Assembly: GCA_030152865.1 (NCBI GenBank)
Contig: JASLIW010000097.1
Coordinates: forward strand, 1 to 39,640
DNA from: Bacteroides sp.
GTDB lineage: Bacteria; Bacteroidota; Bacteroidia; Bacteroidales; Bacteroidaceae
Reading direction: 5' to 3'
DNA length: 39,640 bases
The notes beneath the pieces were generated by a model. It saw only the letters and a program-made list of their open reading frames with translations. It was not told the origin of the DNA and did not search any database. Below are positions 32,335 to 39,607 of the stretch, one piece after another (positions within the stretch are counted from its first letter, which is position 1; every line of letters starts with the position of its first letter). A program made the translations under genes and the position numbers.

Positions 32335-32802
32335 ATGATCAAAAAAGTATTTTTTATAGGCCTGCTATTTTGTTTAGGCACTGTTCAAGCCACAGATAAG
32401 AAGGATATTTTGTCTTCTCTGAAGGAGAAAAAATCTGGGCAAGGAACAGTTCGCATATTTCAAGATCCTAAGATAGAGGCATTACTTAGACAAGCTGTAC
32501 CTGAAACCATAAAGCGGGGAGAGCGTACTCTTTTGCGTTCATCAGGTTATAGAATCCAAGTCTTTGCGGGTAATAATACTCGAGCAGCTAGGGATCATGC
32601 AAATCAAATAGCGAAAGAGGTTTCCCAGTTATTTCCAGAGCTATCTGTTTATACTACATTTCAATCTCCTAGGTGGATTTGTAGAGTAGGTGATTTTAGA
32701 AGTATTGAAGAAGCCGATGTCATGTTGCGAGAGTTGAGAGCTACCAAAAAATTTAAGGAGGTATCCATAGTAAGAGAACAAATCATAATCCCTTTGGATT
32801 AG
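32335..32802 (+). CDS. SPOR-domain secreted protein
   Basis: A 155-residue protein with a signal peptide (MIKKVFFIGLLFCLGTVQA). The C-terminal ~75 residues form a SPOR domain: SSGYRIQVFAGNNTRAARDHANQIA, then VYTTFQSPRWICRVGDFRSIEEADVMLRELR. SPOR domains bind denuded glycan strands of septal peptidoglycan, so the protein probably localises to the division site or periplasm. It is followed after 17 nt by folE, with which it is probably co-transcribed. Confidence 0.9.
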   Translation: MIKKVFFIGLLFCLGTVQATDKKDILSSLKEKKSGQGTVRIFQDPKIEALLRQAVPETIKRGERTLLRSSGYRIQVFAGNNTRAARDHANQIAKEVSQLFPELSVYTTFQSPRWICRVGDFRSIEEADVMLRELRATKKFKEVSIVREQIIIPLD

Positions 32803-32819
32803 TCTAAAACGCTATATAA

Positions 32820-33410
32820 ATGCATAATAAACCAAGCTTTGAAGGTTTTGAAACCGAGATAAATAGCTTAAAAGAACACTATACGGAGATATTGGATCTA
32901 TTAGGAGAAGATCCTAATAGAGAAGGATTGCTAAAAACCCCAGAAAGGGTAGCTAAAGCTATGCTCACACTAACAAGAGGATACCGTATTGACCCTCATG
33001 AAATACTAATGAGTGCTCGCTTTAAAGAAGATTATAATCAAATGGTTATTGTAAAAGATATTGATTTCTTCTCACTCTGTGAGCATCATATGTTGCCTTT
33101 TTATGGTAAAGCCCATGTTGCTTATATTCCAAGTGGCTATATAACAGGCCTAAGTAAGATTGCCCGTGTGGTAGATGTTTTTTCACACAGACTTCAAGTA
33201 CAAGAACGTATGACCTTACAAATAAAGCAGTGCATTGAGGAAACACTTAATCCTTTAGGGGTGATGGTTGTTGTTGAGGCTAAGCATATGTGTATGCAGA
33301 TGCGAGGTGTAGAGAAACAAAACTCCATTACAACGACCTCAGACTTCTCTGGTGCTTTTCAACAGGCTAAGACCCGTGAAGAATTTATGAATCTCATTCA
33401 ACACAGATAA
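32820..33410 (+). CDS. folE: GTP cyclohydrolase I
   Basis: A 196-residue enzyme. Zinc ligands are visible: Cys87 and His90 in SLCEHHMLPF, and Cys158 in HMCMQMRGVEK. Other motifs are TPERVAKAM and GLSKIARVVDVFSHRLQVQERMT, with NSITTTSDFSGAF near the end. It converts GTP to 7,8-dihydroneopterin triphosphate, the entry step to folate and related pteridines. It is the classic FolE (type IA) with full zinc ligands. It is convergent with dnaG, 11 nt apart, and its likely terminator lies inside the dnaG reading frame. Confidence 0.97.
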   Translation: MHNKPSFEGFETEINSLKEHYTEILDLLGEDPNREGLLKTPERVAKAMLTLTRGYRIDPHEILMSARFKEDYNQMVIVKDIDFFSLCEHHMLPFYGKAHVAYIPSGYITGLSKIARVVDVFSHRLQVQERMTLQIKQCIEETLNPLGVMVVVEAKHMCMQMRGVEKQNSITTTSDFSGAFQQAKTREEFMNLIQHR

Positions 33411-33421
33411 TAAATAAAGGC

Positions 33422-35404
33422 TTAAATGCTAGGTGGTATAATAACTCTATCACCTAGTTTTTTTGCCATGATGCTCTCTATTTCTCGGAGTTCGATATGT
33501 CTCTCCATAATGGCATTGCATTTTTCCGGATCGCTGCTTATTTCTGGCTTCTGTAGTAACTGCAAAGAGTGTTTAATCTCAGCTAGTAGCATAGCATCTT
33601 TGAAGTTTATTAGTAGTAGAGGGACTAGCTCATCTAATCTTTCGTCATCTGACAGAACAGTTTGTCCTTTAGTGTGGTATTTACTAAGCTGGTATTTTTC
33701 ACTAGCTAGGTCTGCTGCTAGTTTGCTAATCTCAGGATTTGTGTGCGTCAAGAAGAATCGAGTAATGGAAGTTCCTGCACCATCTTCTAAGAATCGCAAA
33801 CTTTCGTCCAAAAGTAATCGATGAAGGGGATTGTGAAAAGCTAACTCATCTTGTTGTAGATCATTTACAATATACTCTACTACACTAACGTCTACTTGTT
33901 CACCATTTTCATCTTCTATTCTACATATGGAGTGATCTCCATAGCGTACAATCGTTTGAATAATTAAACGTTCAAACTTATAAAACTCCTGTCCTTCCTG
34001 TCCTTTAGTGGGGATGTAAGAAGCTCTTTCTGGTGCGGATTTAGAGTTTGTACCCTCCTGATTAGAACCTTTTATCTTAGTTCTATTCCTTTTATATTCT
34101 TCTTTTTTGAGCTTACTCACTTCAGCTACTAGCACTTTCTCACCTATATCTAGCAGTTGACTTGTTTCTTTAATATATACTGATCTGACAATAGGTTCAG
34201 GAATAACAGCAATACTTTTTACAATATCTGTGATAAGGGCAGCCTTTTTAATGGGGTCTTCTCCAGCTTCTTCTAAGAGGATAGATGTTTTGAATCGAAT
34301 GAAATCGGTTTCATTCTCTTTCATGTATTCTTGAAAACTAGTTGCATTCCTCTGCTTTGCAAAGGAATCAGGATCTTCCCCTTCAGGTAGAAGTACTGTT
34401 TTGACGTTCATACCTTCTTCTAATAGCATATCAATACCTCTTAGTGAAGCACTAATACCAGCTTTGTCCCCATCGTAGAGGACAGTAATGTTTTCAGTGA
34501 AACGGTGGATGAGTCGAATTTGTCCCGTTGTTAAAGCTGTTCCTGAAGAGGCTACTACATTTTCAACTCCAGCTTGATGCATAGAGATCACATCTGTATA
34601 CCCTTCTACTAAATAACACTTATCTGCCTTGACAATAGCTTGTTTGGCAAAATAAATACCATATAACTCGTTACTTTTAGTATAGACTTCAGACTCGGGT
34701 GAGTTGATGTATTTTGCTATTCGCTTATTTTCAGTACTAAGTGTGCGTCCGCCAAAGGCAACCACTTTTCCAGAGAGTGTATGAATTGGGAACATGACTC
34801 TACTCCAAAACCGATCCCTTAGTTCTCCTTGTTCTGTTTGATAACAAAGACCTGTTTTAATAAGGTAGTCTTTTTCATAGCCTTTGCGAGTTGCTTCATC
34901 TGCAAAGTTGCTTTTGGAGTTGTTAGCATAGCCCAATTGAAACTTTTTGATGATATCATCCCTAAATCCCCTTTGACGGAAGTAGGCTTGTCCTATGTTT
35001 TTCCCCTCTAGGGTCGTAAGGAGATTGCTTGTAAAGTAATCACGAGCAAATTGGTTCACAATGAACATGCTTTCTCGTGTACTTTTAGCTTGAAGTTGTT
35101 CAGGAGTTAATTCCTTTTCTTGTACTTCAATGCTGTATTTTTTAGCTAAATACTTGAGTGCTTCGTAATAGTTAAGTTGTTCGTGTTCCATGATAAAGTG
35201 GACCACATTTCCACCCTTACCACAACTGAAACACTTGCAAATCTGCTTGGATGGGGAAACACTAAAGGATGGGGACTTATCTTCGTGAAAAGGACAAAGC
35301 CCAAAGTAGTTCACACCTCGCTTGCGAAGTGTAACATACCCTGATATAACATCCACTATATCAGCAGCATTCATTATTCGGTCTATCGTGGCCTGATCAA
35401 TCAT
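33422..35404 (-). CDS. dnaG: DNA primase
   Basis: A 660-residue protein. It has an N-terminal CHC2 zinc domain (Cys37, His40, Cys58, Cys61 in LCPFHEDKSPSFSVSP...KCFSCG). The catalytic core has RFWSRVMFPIHTLSGKVVAFGGR, and the Toprim motif includes YLVEGYTDVISMHQ, VASSGTALT and LYDGDKAG. The C-terminal ~200 residues form the helicase-binding region. It makes RNA primers at the replication fork. It is monocistronic with its own promoter, 107 bp downstream of tyrA. The C-terminal codons also hold a terminator hairpin for the convergent folE. Confidence 0.97.
   Translation of the reverse strand: MIDQATIDRIMNAADIVDVISGYVTLRKRGVNYFGLCPFHEDKSPSFSVSPSKQICKCFSCGKGGNVVHFIMEHEQLNYYEALKYLAKKYSIEVQEKELTPEQLQAKSTRESMFIVNQFARDYFTSNLLTTLEGKNIGQAYFRQRGFRDDIIKKFQLGYANNSKSNFADEATRKGYEKDYLIKTGLCYQTEQGELRDRFWSRVMFPIHTLSGKVVAFGGRTLSTENKRIAKYINSPESEVYTKSNELYGIYFAKQAIVKADKCYLVEGYTDVISMHQAGVENVVASSGTALTTGQIRLIHRFTENITVLYDGDKAGISASLRGIDMLLEEGMNVKTVLLPEGEDPDSFAKQRNATSFQEYMKENETDFIRFKTSILLEEAGEDPIKKAALITDIVKSIAVIPEPIVRSVYIKETSQLLDIGEKVLVAEVSKLKKEEYKRNRTKIKGSNQEGTNSKSAPERASYIPTKGQEGQEFYKFERLIIQTIVRYGDHSICRIEDENGEQVDVSVVEYIVNDLQQDELAFHNPLHRLLLDESLRFLEDGAGTSITRFFLTHTNPEISKLAADLASEKYQLSKYHTKGQTVLSDDERLDELVPLLLINFKDAMLLAEIKHSLQLLQKPEISSDPEKCNAIMERHIELREIESIMAKKLGDRVIIPPSI
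33429..33464 (+). terminator. folE terminator embedded in dnaG coding sequence
   Basis: CTAGGTG (33429-33435) pairs with CACCTAG (33451-33457), extended by about three weaker inner pairs, and is followed by seven T on the plus strand. It lies within the last 15 codons of dnaG on the other strand. Confidence 0.65.
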
Positions 35405-35426
35405 TGATTCAAAATCTCCTTTCGGA

Positions 35427-35458
35427 CAAAAGTAGTTGTTTTTACAGCAATAATCAAT
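35427..35458 (-). promoter_or_regulatory. dnaG promoter
   Basis: On the minus strand TACTTTTG (35427-35434) matches TAnnTTTG. ATTG (35455-35458) at a 20-bp spacer is a one-mismatch -33 box. The predicted start is about 15 nt before the dnaG ATG. Confidence 0.55.
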
Positions 35459-35473
35459 TTCTTAGGTATAAGG

Positions 35474-35491
35474 AAATACAAATACAAATAC
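35474..35491. repeat. (AAATAC)x3 short tandem repeat
   Basis: Three perfect hexamer copies between tyrA and dnaG. On the minus strand they read GTATTT repeats and offer several TTTG boxes upstream of the dnaG promoter. Confidence 0.7.
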
Positions 35492-35511
35492 AAAAGACAA
35501 GTATTCAAATA

Positions 35512-36282
35512 TTACATATTTCCTCTTAGTTGTTCTAAGTACGCTAGCATAGCTTCCGTATCTTTGCGGATGATGATTTGCTTAAGCTTTTCTAGATTTT
35601 GAGTGATTAGTTCAATCTGCTTCTCTGTTCCTTTGTTGAATAAAATCTCCTGCAATAAGAAGTAATCCTCGTTCATCACTCCCTCTGCTATTTTTTGATG
35701 TCGCTTAAAAGTTGTTCCAGGTGCTTTTTGCTTCTGTAGTGCAGACAAAAAAGCAAAGGTAGAAATAAAGGGTGTAGCTAACGAGTAAATAGCTGCTTGG
35801 TCATGTTCTTCAAAGCTGTAACTGAAAATGTTTAAATCTAACTTTTGGTAAACTGTCTTAAAAAATTGTTGGCCCAATAGACTGCCTTCATTTATAATAA
35901 TTGCATTTTCGCTCCCTAGCTGAGATAAGGTGGCAAAAGTAGGACCAAACATAGGATGTGTAGATACGTAGGGGAGTGGCTGAGTAGCATAAAACTCTTT
36001 GAGACCTGATTTTACTGAGGCGATATCACTGATTATACAGTGCTCACTCAAGGATGGAATAACTTCAAGAAAGGCTGTTAAAGTATGCTTGAGAGTAACG
36101 GCATTAATCAGCAGTTCAGGGTTAAACTCTTGTATTGCTTGTGTAGTTGTAAATCGATAAGTGTTATAAATAAAACGAAGTTTGGACTTATCCTTATCAT
36201 AAACAGCTACTTCATGCTCAAAGCTTAGTAGATCCGCAAAGAACGAGCCCATCTTACCAGCACCCAGTATCAAAATTCTCAT
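35512..36282 (-). CDS. tyrA: Prephenate dehydrogenase
   Basis: A 256-residue NAD(P)-dependent enzyme. It has an N-terminal Rossmann fold (MRILILGAGKMGSFFADLL, Gly-rich loop at 7-12), the prephenate dehydrogenase segment ISDIASVKSGL, and THPMFGPT with the catalytic-type His. The C-terminal helical dimerisation region follows. It is short beside TyrA proteins carrying a chorismate mutase or ACT domain, because the mutase is fused to DAHP synthase in this operon instead. It converts prephenate to 4-hydroxyphenylpyruvate, committing flux to tyrosine. Its ATG overlaps the DAHPS/CM stop by 4 nt; it is the last gene of the aromatic operon. Confidence 0.93.
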   Translation of the reverse strand: MRILILGAGKMGSFFADLLSFEHEVAVYDKDKSKLRFIYNTYRFTTTQAIQEFNPELLINAVTLKHTLTAFLEVIPSLSEHCIISDIASVKSGLKEFYATQPLPYVSTHPMFGPTFATLSQLGSENAIIINEGSLLGQQFFKTVYQKLDLNIFSYSFEEHDQAAIYSLATPFISTFAFLSALQKQKAPGTTFKRHQKIAEGVMNEDYFLLQEILFNKGTEKQIELITQNLEKLKQIIIRKDTEAMLAYLEQLRGNM

Positions 36283-37352
36283 ACCTCTTTTTTATTTAGT
36301 ATTTCGATTTGTTGGCGTACAGATTCTTCATGAATTGAGGCAAATACCTCTTTCATAAATGTGGCGGACATGCCACACTCTTCGCCTTGTTCTCCTCTTT
36401 TATGTAGAATCTCATTGTATCGATTAGACTGTAACACTGTCATGTTGTGCTCTTTTTTATAAGTGCCTATTTCGCGTGCTATACGCATCCGTTTGGACAA
36501 TACTTCGATCAGCTCATTGTCACAATTGTCAATCTGTTTGCGGAGCATATTTAGATTTTCCGTACTCTGTTGTACTCCTTCCCTGATTACAAGTAAGTTA
36601 AGGATGTAATCTAGAACGTCGGGAGTAATTTGTTGAGCTGCATCACTCCATGCTTGGTTTGGATTACAATGACTTTCAATAACTAGGCCATTAAAATTTA
36701 AGTCCATAGCTTGTTGGCAGATGGGAGCAATTAGCTCTCGTTTGCCTCCAATATGGCTGGGGTCACAAAGTATGGGAAGATTAGGTATGCGACGTCTTAG
36801 TTCTATAGGAATATGCCATTGGGGTTCGTTTCTGTATATCTTTTTCTCATAACTACTAAAACCTCTATGTATGGCTCCCAGTTTATGTATGCCAGCATTG
36901 TAAATTCTTTCCAAAGCTCCAATCCATAACTCTAAGTCAGGATTAACTGGATTTTTCACTAGTACAGGTATATCAACACCTACTAGCGCATCAGCTATCT
37001 CTTGTACAGCAAAGGGATTAGCAGTTGTTCTTGCTCCTATCCAAAGAACATCAACTCCAGCTTTCAAGGCTTCATATGTATGTCTAGCTGTAGCTACTTC
37101 TGTAGCAATGTACATACCAGTTTCCTCACGCACCTTTCTAAGCCATGTGAGTCCTTTTACACCAACACCCTCGAAACCTCCTGGTTTAGTACGTGGTTTC
37201 CAAATGCCAGCTCTAAATAGTGTTACTCCTTTATTGGCTAGTTGGTGAGCTGTGGATAAGACTTGTTCTTCTGTTTCTGCACTGCAGGGCCCAGCAATAA
37301 CAAGAGGTCTTTTTTGGGGTACTCCAGGTAGTAATATTGATTCTAGTTCCAT
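36279..37352 (-). CDS. aroF: Bifunctional DAHP synthase / chorismate mutase
   Basis: A 357-residue protein. Residues 1-~260 are a type I-beta DAHP synthase: VIAGPCSAETEEQV, FRAGIWKPRTKPGGFEGVG, WIGARTTANPFAVQEIADAL, VLVKNPVNPD, GAIHRGFSSYEK, and LPILCDPSHIGGKR. Residues ~265-350 are an AroQ-type chorismate mutase (LNMLRKQIDNCDNELIEVLSKRMRIAREIGTYKKEHNM). It joins phosphoenolpyruvate and erythrose 4-phosphate, and separately converts chorismate to prephenate, so one protein acts at the entry and the branch point. This order of domains is usual in Bacteroidota. It starts 17 nt after the aminotransferase and overlaps tyrA by 4 nt. Confidence 0.95.
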   Translation of the reverse strand: MELESILLPGVPQKRPLVIAGPCSAETEEQVLSTAHQLANKGVTLFRAGIWKPRTKPGGFEGVGVKGLTWLRKVREETGMYIATEVATARHTYEALKAGVDVLWIGARTTANPFAVQEIADALVGVDIPVLVKNPVNPDLELWIGALERIYNAGIHKLGAIHRGFSSYEKKIYRNEPQWHIPIELRRRIPNLPILCDPSHIGGKRELIAPICQQAMDLNFNGLVIESHCNPNQAWSDAAQQITPDVLDYILNLLVIREGVQQSTENLNMLRKQIDNCDNELIEVLSKRMRIAREIGTYKKEHNMTVLQSNRYNEILHKRGEQGEECGMSATFMKEVFASIHEESVRQQIEILNKKEV

Positions 37353-37369
37353 TTTATTTTATGTCGTAT

Positions 37370-38548
37370 TTAATTTTTTCTACTTTTTAGATGTCTAATT
37401 CTGAGTAAAGCTTCCTCGAGTTGAGCTTCCGTACAGCATAAGGATAAGCGGATGTATCTATTTCCATTGCTACCAAAGATAAAGCCTGGTGTGATAAAAA
37501 CATGAGCTTTATGTAATAAATACTCTGTTAGCTCTTCTACTTGAGCATAGCTGTTAGGGATTTTACCCCATAAAAAGAGACCTACTTGGTTTGGATCAAA
37601 AGTACAGTCAAGTTCTCTTAATATTTTAGCAGCTAGGTTTCTTCTTCTTTTATAGTTTTGATTATTATGAATATACCAAGCTGTATCCACCTTCAATGCC
37701 TCAGCGGCAGCTAGTTGCATAGGTCTAAACATGCCGCTGTCAATATTGCTTTTCACTTTTAATATCCACGATATAAATTCTTCATTAGCCGCTACAACCC
37801 CTATTCGCCATCCAGACATATTGTGGCTCTTACTCATGGAGTTGAGCTCGATACAGCAATTCTTAGCACCTGGTATGCTCAATATACTTAAGGGCTTTTC
37901 GTTTAGAATAAAGCTATAAGGATTATCATTAACAATTATCAAATCATTCTGTTGTGCAAAATTTACTAGTTTTGTAAAAAGTTCCTGAGTTGCGTTAGCG
38001 CCTGTTGGCATATTAGGGTAGTTGGTCCACATAATTTTAACTTTACTTAGATCCATCTGGTTAAGCTTCTCAAAATCAGGGAACCATCCTTTGGATTCAT
38101 CCAAGTCATAATGAATAACCTCTGCTCCTAGGATGCCACTTAATGAGGTGTAAGCAGGGTAGCCAGGGTTAGGTACTAATACCTGTTCGCCCGGATTAAC
38201 CAAGGCTAGTGTAATGTGAAGAATACCTTCCTTTGATCCGATAAGGGGTTGAATCTCTTTCTGAGCATCTAAGTGTACACCATACCAGTGTTGGTACCAA
38301 CGAGCAAACTCCAATCTAAGCTCAGGAATACCAACATAGGGCTGGTAACCGTGATTTTGCATGTTTTGAGCCTCCTCACAGAGTGTATCTATCACATGCT
38401 GATTAGGAGGTAGGTCTGGACTTCCTATACCCAAACTAATTACCTTCATTCCCTCAGCCTTCATTCTTTCCACTTCTTTTAGCTTACGAGAAAAGTAGTA
38501 TTCGCTTACTTGGTGTAGGCGATTGGCGGGTTGTATCTTAGTTTTCAT
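37370..38548 (-). CDS. Class I/II PLP aminotransferase, likely aromatic
   Basis: I choose the ATG at 38548 (MKTKIQPANRL, 392 residues), preceded by AAGGA at a suitable distance; an in-frame ATG at 38563 is possible. It is a fold type I PLP enzyme: ISLGIGSPDLPPN, GYQPYVGIPELRLEFARWY, GSKEGILH, VLVPNPGYPAYTS, TNYPNMPTGA, and the PLP-lysine motif NSMSKSHNMSGWRIG. The C-terminus has NRYIRLSLC with the substrate-carboxylate Arg. Between pheA and DAHPS/CM it most likely transaminates phenylpyruvate and 4-hydroxyphenylpyruvate to Phe and Tyr; aspartate or LL-diaminopimelate aminotransferase activity cannot be excluded. It overlaps pheA by 11 nt. Confidence 0.9.
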   Translation of the reverse strand: MKTKIQPANRLHQVSEYYFSRKLKEVERMKAEGMKVISLGIGSPDLPPNQHVIDTLCEEAQNMQNHGYQPYVGIPELRLEFARWYQHWYGVHLDAQKEIQPLIGSKEGILHITLALVNPGEQVLVPNPGYPAYTSLSGILGAEVIHYDLDESKGWFPDFEKLNQMDLSKVKIMWTNYPNMPTGANATQELFTKLVNFAQQNDLIIVNDNPYSFILNEKPLSILSIPGAKNCCIELNSMSKSHNMSGWRIGVVAANEEFISWILKVKSNIDSGMFRPMQLAAAEALKVDTAWYIHNNQNYKRRRNLAAKILRELDCTFDPNQVGLFLWGKIPNSYAQVEELTEYLLHKAHVFITPGFIFGSNGNRYIRLSLCCTEAQLEEALLRIRHLKSRKN

Positions 38549-39377
38549 GTTTTCCTTCTTCATATTCTCCTAATATTTTGATGTTGGTTGTAAGTGTTTG
38601 GACAGCTGCTAGAGCTTGTTTATAAGCCTGGTAGTCCTGAAAAGCTATGTCTGTGTAGAACTGGTATTCCCACTCTCTACCAATGATTGGCAGGGATTGG
38701 ATCTTTGTTAGATTCATCCCATAAAAAGATAAGACAGATAAGACAGTAGAAAGACTAGCTAGTCGATGAGGGAGTGTAAAAACAAGGCTAGCTTTTTGTA
38801 TAAACTTTGGCTGAATGGGCTTGCTTGTACTCTTTGATTGTACAATTAAAAATCGAGTATAGTTGTGTTTGTCTGATTCGATACCTTTTTCAAGTATCTT
38901 TAAGCCATGTAATAAAGCTGCTTCTTCTGAGCAAATAGCTGCCTGACTATATAGTTTTTGGAGAGCTATCTCCTTAGCGCTTAACGCTGTGTCAACTGAT
39001 TCTTTAACAATAAGATTTGAGTGCTTATTTAAAAACTCTTGACACTGCATCAGTGCAACAGGATGCGATTGAACGATTTGTAATGTACTCCAATCATCTG
39101 TGGGGAGACAAGCAATACAATGTGAAATGCGTAACTTTTGTTCTCCTACAATGCGTGTATTACTTAATTTGAGTAACTCGTGATTTGGAAGCAGGCTTCC
39201 TGCTATAGTGTTTTCTATTGCAAGGATACCTGTCGTTTCTTTGTCTTTTTTTATAGCTTCAAAGATATCTTCAAATCTTAGACACTCAATTAAGCTTAAC
39301 TCTTCGTTGGGAAAGAACTGTTGTGCAGCAATGTCATGGTAGCAACCTTTAACTCCTTGTATGGCTATTTTTCTCAT
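38538..39377 (-). CDS. pheA: Prephenate dehydratase (monofunctional, with ACT domain)
   Basis: I choose the ATG at 39377 (MRKIAIQGVKGCYHDIAAQQFF, 279 residues). The frame stays open upstream through the attenuator hairpin to another ATG at 39434, which I reject. Residues ~1-185 are the dehydratase domain: AIENTIAGSLLPNHELL, VQSHPVALMQC, AAICSEEAALLHGL and the TRF motif in NYTRFLIV. Residues ~195-279 form an ACT domain, but the Phe-binding GALV and ESRP motifs are changed (HRLASL and QSLP). It turns prephenate into phenylpyruvate for Phe. First gene of the operon pheA-aminotransferase-DAHPS/CM-tyrA, preceded by a Phe/Tyr attenuator. The chorismate mutase found in enteric PheA is absent and is supplied by the DAHPS fusion. 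Confidence 0.95.
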   Translation of the reverse strand: MRKIAIQGVKGCYHDIAAQQFFPNEELSLIECLRFEDIFEAIKKDKETTGILAIENTIAGSLLPNHELLKLSNTRIVGEQKLRISHCIACLPTDDWSTLQIVQSHPVALMQCQEFLNKHSNLIVKESVDTALSAKEIALQKLYSQAAICSEEAALLHGLKILEKGIESDKHNYTRFLIVQSKSTSKPIQPKFIQKASLVFTLPHRLASLSTVLSVLSFYGMNLTKIQSLPIIGREWEYQFYTDIAFQDYQAYKQALAAVQTLTTNIKILGEYEEGKHEN

Positions 39378-39390
39378 AATTAGATGGCAT

Positions 39391-39421
39391 AAAAAAACCC
39401 CGCTCAAAAGAGCGGGGTTTT
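39391..39421 (-). terminator. Attenuator terminator upstream of pheA
   Basis: A perfect 12-bp stem, AAAACCCCGCTC / GAGCGGGGTTTT (39410-39421 with 39394-39405 on the minus strand), TTTT loop, and seven T after the stem on the minus strand. It ends 14 nt before the pheA start codon and is transcribed in the direction of pheA, so it must be conditional for the operon to be expressed. Its 5' arm can instead pair with 39475-39482. Confidence 0.88.
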
Positions 39422-39482
39422 CAATATTGTGCAAATGATTCAGTTAGCAAACATTCAATTTAGGCATACAACTTCCCGCTCT
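39409..39482 (-). promoter_or_regulatory. Antiterminator pairing of the aromatic attenuator
   Basis: On the minus strand AGAGCGGG (39475-39482, codons 21-23 of the leader ORF) is exactly complementary to CCCGCTCT (39409-39416), the 5' arm of the terminator: 8 bp with six G-C. The two pairings exclude each other. The segment starts 12 nt after the last Phe codon, so a ribosome stalled in the aromatic run leaves it free. Confidence 0.7.
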
Positions 39483-39542
39483 ACCTTGCTGTCCAAAGTA
39501 AAAGTAAAAAAAGAAGTAATATGAATAATTAAATAATCGCAT
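39444..39542 (-). CDS. Phe/Tyr-rich leader peptide of the aromatic operon attenuator
   Basis: A 32-codon frame from ATG at 39542 to TAA at 39444. It begins MRLFNYSYYFFFYFYF, then GQQGRAGSCMPKLNVC. Of the first 16 residues six are Phe and five Tyr, with a run of seven aromatic codons at positions 10-16 apart from none interrupted. The gene lies between a promoter-like site and the terminator in front of pheA. By analogy with enteric pheL-type leaders, ribosome stalling on Phe- or Tyr-tRNA shortage would allow the antiterminator to form. Both residues make sense as the operon makes both amino acids. The peptide itself probably has no function after release. It is distinct from the upstream in-frame extension of pheA, which lies in another frame. 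Confidence 0.8.
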   Translation of the reverse strand: MRLFNYSYYFFFYFYFGQQGRAGSCMPKLNVC

Positions 39543-39577
39543 TGAATAATTATATGTTTCTTGTTTTTGTCTATTTG

Positions 39578-39607
39578 CAAATCTAACACAAATATATTAA
39601 AAAGAAA
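39578..39607 (-). promoter_or_regulatory. Candidate promoter of the aromatic operon
   Basis: On the minus strand TAGATTTG (39578-39585) matches TAnnTTTG. TTTC (39604-39607) at an 18-bp spacer is a one-mismatch -33 box. A second -7-like box TATATTTG lies at 39589-39596. The predicted start near 39571 gives a ~28-nt leader before the leader-peptide ATG. The remaining bases to 39640 hold nothing else I can identify. Confidence 0.5.

Noticed and set aside
35474..35491. (AAATAC)x3 as a phase-variable repeat
   Set aside because: Three hexamer copies are too few for likely slippage switching, though it lies upstream of dnaG.
39378..39434. N-terminal extension of PheA to an ATG at 39434
   Set aside because: It reads through the terminator hairpin and T-tract and adds 19 residues unlike the family; MRKIAIQG at 39377 is the normal start.
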